Below are positions 6,171 through 9,556 of a stretch of DNA of 9,556 nucleotides, piece after piece. The translations under genes and the position numbers were made by a program. Numbering within the stretch: position 1 is the stretch's first letter; each line of letters opens with the position of its first letter. Origin of the DNA: Candidatus Nanohalarchaeota archaeon (GTDB lineage: Archaea; EX4484-52; B79-G9); NCBI GenBank assembly GCA_017610525.1, contig JAFCBW010000032.1, positions 1 through 9,556 of the forward strand. The letters run 5' to 3'. Below the pieces are notes generated by a model. The model saw nothing but the letters and a program-made list of their open reading frames with translations, was not told the DNA's origin and made no database searches.

Positions 6171-6575
6171 ATGCAGAAAAAAAACAAAACCCCTCCAAAA
6201 AAGAAAGAGAGCAATACTATAGACAGCAAAACCCACGAAAAAAAAGAAGCACACACAGAAAACAAAACAGAAAAAAAAGAAACCACAGGCACAAGCGAGA
6301 CAACAAAAATAATAATAGCACTCCTGATAATCGCAATAGCAATATTTCTCATAACATCCTTCCAGAAAGTGGTAGCTGAAAAAGGGCTCGAAGACAAATG
6401 CAAGGAAATAGAAAACCACCCCTACCTCAACTACGACTGCAGATGCACACCCCTCTACGACACAGACGACAGCGAAAAAGACGAAGTCAAAGAAAAAACA
6501 ACCCCTATGTGCAGATGCACATGCGACCTGGGCGACGGCACCCTCTGGACAACAGATGTAAGAATATCAAAATAA
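6171..6575 (+). CDS. Small single-span membrane protein with Cys-rich outer domain
   Basis: I do not recognise the family. The 134-residue product has a lysine/threonine/glutamate-rich N-terminal tail (1-45), one membrane helix (46-63), and a short C-terminal domain with six cysteines at 77, 90, 92, 114, 116 and 118. These are arranged as DCRCT and MCRCTC, an internal echo of the motif CRCT. The basic tail predicts the N-terminus inside and the cysteines outside, so disulphides or metal binding are both possible. AGAGG at 6159-6163 is a weak ribosome-binding site. The gene follows the double GT39 gene by 109 bases, the largest gap in this + strand run, occupied by A-rich sequence and the two-hairpin repeat. 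Its stop is four bases from the end of truD on the opposite strand. The CxxC protein upstream could oxidise or reduce it (inference). Confidence 0.65.
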   Translation: MQKKNKTPPKKKESNTIDSKTHEKKEAHTENKTEKKETTGTSETTKIIIALLIIAIAIFLITSFQKVVAEKGLEDKCKEIENHPYLNYDCRCTPLYDTDDSEKDEVKEKTTPMCRCTCDLGDGTLWTTDVRISK

Positions 6576-6579
6576 CCAC

Positions 6580-7749
6580 CTACACAAAATCAAAAAACTC
6601 ACCCAAAAACACAGTAGCATAACATCCCTTGGGAAGCGAAAACCTCAAAACAACCTTACTCTTACCCAAAAACTTCTCATCCTCCTCTACAGAAACAATC
6701 TCAAAATCATGGAACTTCTCAAACGCAACCCTGTGACCCCCCTCAGACGACAGTTCAGGAAAATCACCCAACCTGAACATCTCCGGCTTAATCTTCTCCT
6801 TCCTCAAAACGCGCCCCACATACTTATCCGCCGCCTCCTCAACAATACGCTTGGCATACAGGTAACCGACAATCGGAATCCTCAACCCCTCCACGCAAAC
6901 TCCATCCTTGACCATCAGCCTCAAGACATCATTAAACACATAAGACTGAACCGCATTCACAAACATCCTGCGCAAACCCAAAGGCAGCCTCATAAACGCC
7001 CCGTAATAATCCCCCTCATGAACCAGCAGATACTCAAGCATCATTCTCTCATACACATACGACCTCGGAAAACCCCTCAATGCCTCTGCCTTATCATCCA
7101 AAGCAATCCTGCGCACACAAGAGAGACCCTCATCCTCACCCTCAAACACCCTGCAGACATATTCACGAACCGCCCGCGAAACATCACCCGCAAGTATAGC
7201 GCGCCCGACAGGACACGTAACAGGCCGCACACTGCCAAACCTCTGCTCACCGAAAAAATTAGGAAAAAAACCATTCATCCCACCAACAACCTTCTCAACA
7301 TAACCCCTTAATTCATCACACGAAAGACCAACATTACGCACACACACAGTAAACCTGTTGCCCCACAGATCACCCAGATACACCTTACTCCCCCGCCCTA
7401 CAGGACACAACTGGATATTCTTCACCCTAAGCCCGGAAATCCTGCCAACAGGCATCTTATAGAAAGAAATCCTCTGCACGCTAACAGCAACCTTATCCTT
7501 GACACCCGCATAGTTCACCCGCGCACCAGGAACACCAAGCTTAGAACATATAGAAACCACAGCAGAAATAGTATCAACATTTCTCTTCTTCATAACAACA
7601 TGCAAAAAATCCCCGCACCCATCGACATAAGAATACTTGCCATCAACACTCAACACATTCCCTTTGCCGTCAATCTCCTCGACAACAAAATCAGAAGGCT
7701 CATACTTAAGCACACCACGAACCTTACCCACAAACTGTCCATTAACCAT
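6580..7749 (-). CDS. truD: tRNA pseudouridine(13) synthase TruD
   Basis: TruD isomerises uridine 13 of certain tRNAs to pseudouridine in the cytosol; archaeal and eukaryal (Pus7) relatives share the fold. The 389-residue product is full length for the archaeal type. Visible family blocks are SDFVVEEI (19-26), H50-VVMKKRN, YAGVKDKVAVSVQ (80-92) with the catalytic aspartate D85, NFFGEQRFG (164-172), AVQSYVFN (266-273), and the C-terminal LPKGCYATVFLGEFF (372-386). The start at 7749 gives the usual short N-terminus before GKVRGVLKYEPSDFVVEE. A TATA-like box 22-31 bases upstream implies a leaderless message, and there is no Shine-Dalgarno sequence. Its codons end largely in G or T, the reverse of the + strand genes. 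The inserted TRUD domain between the two halves of the catalytic core appears complete. Confidence 0.95.
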   Translation of the reverse strand: MVNGQFVGKVRGVLKYEPSDFVVEEIDGKGNVLSVDGKYSYVDGCGDFLHVVMKKRNVDTISAVVSICSKLGVPGARVNYAGVKDKVAVSVQRISFYKMPVGRISGLRVKNIQLCPVGRGSKVYLGDLWGNRFTVCVRNVGLSCDELRGYVEKVVGGMNGFFPNFFGEQRFGSVRPVTCPVGRAILAGDVSRAVREYVCRVFEGEDEGLSCVRRIALDDKAEALRGFPRSYVYERMMLEYLLVHEGDYYGAFMRLPLGLRRMFVNAVQSYVFNDVLRLMVKDGVCVEGLRIPIVGYLYAKRIVEEAADKYVGRVLRKEKIKPEMFRLGDFPELSSEGGHRVAFEKFHDFEIVSVEEDEKFLGKSKVVLRFSLPKGCYATVFLGEFFDFV

Positions 7750-7770
7750 AACAAGAAATAGAAAAAATAA

Positions 7771-7780
7771 CTTTATAGGT
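7771..7780 (-). promoter_or_regulatory. TATA box for truD (leaderless)
   Basis: On the - strand the sequence reads AAACACCTATAAAG (7771-7784), with the box centre about 27 bases before the truD ATG. That places the transcription start at or next to the start codon. The motif matches the AAACACCTATATAA upstream of pth2. Confidence 0.55.
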
Positions 7781-7854
7781 GTTTACCAAAACCAAAGAAC
7801 AACCGCACAGTCCGGAAACAAGCCTACAGCCAAAAAACCAAAACACCTAAAGAT

Positions 7855-8370
7855 CTAATCCTGCTGGCTCTTCTTCAAAACAGACAGATCATCAACACCG
7901 GCAAGAGCAAACTTCCTCTCAAACTCACGTATAAGCGACTCCAAATCTGCCTTCATCCTCTCAAGCTCACCAACAACACGCTCCTTCTCCTTCTCAAGCT
8001 CACGTGCATACGTATACGGCTTCGTAGCCCTGTTAAAATCATCCATCTCAACCATAGAATACCTTGTCTTGCCCATCTCATTGGCAACAGAAGAAACAAC
8101 ATCCCCAAGAAACTCATTCATCGCAACCTTGACTTTCGACGATATCATCTTACTATGCGTACGCTTCTTCACCTGCCTCACAACAGTAGCCATAGGAAAA
8201 GGAAGAGACTCATCCTCCTCAACCTGCTCACCTGCACCCGAAACTCCCTCATCCTCTGAAAGCTCATCATCAACCATATCTTCCTGTACTTCGTCCTCAT
8301 CCATCTCTTTCACTTCATCTTTCTTCTCATCCTTAACATCTTCTTTATTTTCTTCAACATCATCAGCCAT
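7855..8370 (-). CDS. Histone-fold-like protein with acidic tail and coiled coil
   Basis: The 171-residue product has three parts. Residues 1-54 are extremely acidic (D/E-rich with a few lysines). Residues about 55-119 resemble an archaeal histone fold: LPFPMATVVRQVKKR (helix 1, with R65 where archaeal histones have a DNA-contact arginine), SKMISSKV (loop 1), VAMNEFLGDVVSSVANEMG (helix 2), and TRYSMVEMDDFNRATKPY. The last has R-x-S-x-x-x-x-D (103-110), matching the R-x-T-x-x-x-x-D loop 2/helix 3 signature. Residues about 120-155 are a charged coiled coil (YARELEKEKERVVGELERMK...). Helix 2 is about five residues shorter than in canonical archaeal histones, so this is a divergent variant or only a look-alike. 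Likely role: DNA or histone binding, with the tail acting as a DNA mimic or chaperone segment. GAGGTG precedes the ATG by five bases. Truncated alternatives are unlikely. Confidence 0.6.
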   Translation of the reverse strand: MADDVEENKEDVKDEKKDEVKEMDEDEVQEDMVDDELSEDEGVSGAGEQVEEDESLPFPMATVVRQVKKRTHSKMISSKVKVAMNEFLGDVVSSVANEMGKTRYSMVEMDDFNRATKPYTYARELEKEKERVVGELERMKADLESLIREFERKFALAGVDDLSVLKKSQQD

Positions 8371-8375
8371 AAAAA

Positions 8376-8381
8376 CACCTC
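8376..8381 (-). promoter_or_regulatory. Shine-Dalgarno GAGGTG for the histone-like gene
   Basis: GAGGTG on the - strand, five bases before the ATG ending at 8370. It implies a transcript with a real leader, unlike truD. Confidence 0.7.
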
Positions 8382-8465
8382 AAAAATATTTTAACTCATT
8401 CTCCTTTCACAGATTATCAAAAATCATATGAAATTTGTGGAAACTGGATAACACCATGCTCTTTT

Positions 8466-8506
8466 ATGTCATGTCACACTTCATATACAATCAAAAACCA
8501 TGACAT
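8466..8506. other. Spaced inverted repeat ATGTCATG ... CATGACAT
   Basis: ATGTCATG (8466-8473) is perfectly complementary to CATGACAT (8499-8506) across a 25-base loop. The left arm also contains TGTCA twice in a row (8467-8476 reads TGTCATGTCA). If transcription starts near 8540 this lies in the leader of the histone-like gene, as either an RNA stem or a pair of protein sites. Confidence 0.35.
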
Positions 8507-8540
8507 CCCTTATATTCAAATATTCAACCAAAAAAGCAAT

Positions 8541-8553
8541 ACTAATGATTAGT
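8541..8553. promoter_or_regulatory. Palindromic operator candidate ACTAATGATTAGT
   Basis: Six-base arms flank a central G in perfect symmetry. It lies directly downstream (on the - strand) of the TATA-like box 8562-8569 and over the predicted start of transcription, a common place for archaeal repressor sites. No regulator is identified. Confidence 0.3.
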
Positions 8554-8561
8554 CATAGACT

Positions 8562-8569
8562 TTTAAATA
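8562..8569 (-). promoter_or_regulatory. TATA-like box TATTTAAA for the histone-like gene
   Basis: On the - strand the sequence reads AAAGTATTTAAAAG. Initiation about 26 bases away would fall near 8540, giving a leader of about 170 bases. Nearer A/T-rich boxes could give a shorter one. Confidence 0.35.
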
Positions 8570-8619
8570 CTTTGCCAAAAAAACCAAACCAAGAAACCAT
8601 TCACAACTGACAATCATCC

Positions 8620-8669
8620 AAAAAAAGAAAAAGAATCTGTGAAACACAAAAAAAGTGCCTCACAGATTC
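8620..8669 (-). terminator. Hairpin plus T-tract terminator of the S-layer gene
   Basis: GAATCTGTGA (8633-8642) and TCACAGATTC (8660-8669) form a perfect 10-base-pair stem, with CAC/GTG able to pair inside the loop. On the - strand the stem is followed by T5-C-T7 (8632 to 8620). It lies 14 bases past the S-layer stop codon. This is a textbook arrangement and would shield the histone-like gene from read-through. Confidence 0.8.
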
Positions 8670-8683
8670 ATTCAATTCATAAT

Positions 8684-9556
8684 TTACTCTTCGTCCTCAG
8701 CAGGTGCTTCTTCTTCTGCAGGGTATGTAAACGCCTCGCATGAAGTACCTAGACAACTTACTGCAGCTCCGGACACGTCTTCTGTTGCAAGCTTCAATGA
8801 TGCTGCCTGTGTATCAGCAGCCTCCCATCCAGCCACAACAATAGCTGTCTTGCCTGTAGCAAACGCATCGCCTACAGCCTGTAGGATATACTTACCCTGT
8901 AGGTCAGACATCCAGTATGCCATATTAGGTGTCTTTCCTGCCGTAGCAAGTTCCTCTACAAGTTTGTTCGCAGCAGGTCCGCCCACAAGGATAAGGTTCT
9001 TAGCTTCCTTGTCTGCAGCTGTTGTTACACTGTCCAGTTTTGCAATACCGTTTCCAAGCGAAGGTGCTTCAACTTCAACTGTCTGTGAGACCTCTGTTCC
9101 TGTTGTGCTTGTTGTAGGTGGGTTGACGCCGCTCTTCATGACATATACATTCAGGTATGCCATTTCATCCGGATACCACATACTGACTGAGTCTGAATCT
9201 GTGTTAGACTCAACATAAGTACCATAGCTTGTAATTCCGGCACTTACATCACCATCGCCAATAGTTGCAGTAGTTGGTCCACCACTAATAATACTTACTG
9301 AACTAACAGTATCTGTAGTACTTTCAGTACTGGCATTCACAAGCATTGTCGCATGTACTCCCGACTCCTCAGTCTCAGTCATGTCCTTTTCCCATATTCT
9401 CAACTGGGCTGTGTCGTATTGCTGACCATTCACACCAGTAAGAATCGTGACATTGGCACCATTCCTCGTTATAAATGGCAAATTTCCTGTATATTCTGCA
9501 CCAGTGTACGAGTCAACGTCAATCGTCTTATCTGTCTCATCGATGTCTGTTATTGC
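8684..9556 (-). CDS. S-layer-type surface protein, C-terminal part (5' end outside window)
   Basis: The frame is open from the window end to TAA at 8684-8686, giving 290 visible C-terminal residues. NLILVGGPAANKLVEEL (about 187-203) and DLQGKYILQAV ... TAIVVAGWEAADTQAAS (about 218-252) match the conserved C-terminal block of archaeal S-layer proteins (S-layer_C type; Asn/Gly-rich 'VGGP' and 'AGxxAxDT' motifs). A Ser/Thr-rich, beta-type region precedes it, with NVT and NAS sequons at about residues 35 and 74, and the protein ends in an acidic tail EEEAPAEDEE. Two cysteines (about 268 and 273) form CLGTSC. It probably forms the outer protein lattice and may be an acceptor for the glycosyltransferases of this window (inference). 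No C-terminal membrane helix is visible, so anchoring must be elsewhere. Codon use is balanced, unlike its neighbours, as expected for a very highly expressed gene. There is an alternative start only outside the window. Confidence 0.82.
   Translation of the reverse strand, partial: AITDIDETDKTIDVDSYTGAEYTGNLPFITRNGANVTILTGVNGQQYDTAQLRIWEKDMTETEESGVHATMLVNASTESTTDTVSSVSIISGGPTTATIGDGDVSAGITSYGTYVESNTDSDSVSMWYPDEMAYLNVYVMKSGVNPPTTSTTGTEVSQTVEVEAPSLGNGIAKLDSVTTAADKEAKNLILVGGPAANKLVEELATAGKTPNMAYWMSDLQGKYILQAVGDAFATGKTAIVVAGWEAADTQAASLKLATEDVSGAAVSCLGTSCEAFTYPAEEEAPAEDEE

Larger units (their letters stand above)
8371..8683. other. Intergenic region between histone-like and S-layer genes
   Basis: No believable gene is present. 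It holds, from left to right, the histone-like gene's Shine-Dalgarno sequence, an 8-base palindrome TCATATGA (8424-8431), an inverted repeat (8466-8506), a 13-base palindrome (8541-8553), a TATA-like box (8562-8569), and the S-layer terminator (8620-8669). Other A/T-rich boxes (for example near 8510-8517) could also serve as a promoter, so the histone-like gene's start of transcription is not settled. Confidence 0.55.

Noticed and set aside
7750..7854. A small RNA or tRNA gene between truD and the histone-like gene
   Set aside because: No cloverleaf, box C/D or convincing stem was found; only the truD promoter and T-rich runs on the - strand.
8069..8431. Ser/Thr-rich open frame opposite the histone-like gene
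   Set aside because: It is the antisense of GAA/GAT-rich acidic codons, a typical artefact.
8655..9218. Open frame opposite the S-layer-type gene
   Set aside because: The - strand frame carries recognisable S-layer motifs and ends at a good terminator; the + frame has no support.
1..9556. CRISPR array, tRNA, rRNA or prophage genes
   Set aside because: No regularly spaced repeats, no tRNA-like folds and no phage structural genes were seen.

Overview
The window looks like a piece of an archaeal chromosome. The evidence is a Pth2-type peptidyl-tRNA hydrolase, an archaeal/eukaryal-type TruD, a histone-fold-like protein, an S-layer-type surface protein, Shine-Dalgarno motifs of the form AGGTG(A)/GAGGTG, and TATA boxes placed for leaderless or short-leader transcripts. 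The compact layout and A-rich coding are compatible with a DPANN-like lineage, but I cannot fix the taxon from sequence alone.

Left edge (1 to about 785): the C-terminal part of an IS110-family transposase (2-451) is followed by 334 bases with no gene. These hold several short palindromes and hairpins, a 14-base direct repeat and two TATA-like boxes. The base composition and codon use of this part differ from what follows, as expected for an acquired element.

Centre left (786-6575, + strand): a compact gene run. It contains pth2, a membrane GT2 glycosyltransferase, a membrane-anchored thioredoxin-like protein with CxxC, a 983-residue protein made of two consecutive GT39/PMT-like membrane glycosyltransferase modules, and a small membrane protein with six cysteines in its outer domain. 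The first four are separated by 14 bases or fewer. Apart from pth2, the theme is cell-envelope glycan synthesis and extracytoplasmic thiol chemistry. A 162-base in-frame segment with foreign composition interrupts the second GT39 module. It carries a hairpin box that recurs just before the small Cys-rich gene.

Centre right (6580-8370, - strand): truD, then upstream of it a short acidic protein with a histone-fold-like core and a C-terminal coiled coil. TruD ends only four bases from the convergent small membrane protein gene.

Right edge (8371-9556): a 313-base intergenic region holds candidate control elements for the histone-like gene and a clear hairpin/T-tract terminator for the last gene. 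That gene is an S-layer-type surface protein (- strand) that runs off the window.

From about 690 to 8650 the + strand is poor in G and T whichever strand is coding. Genes on + use C/A-ending codons and genes on - use G/T-ending codons. The transposase and the S-layer gene do not follow this trend.
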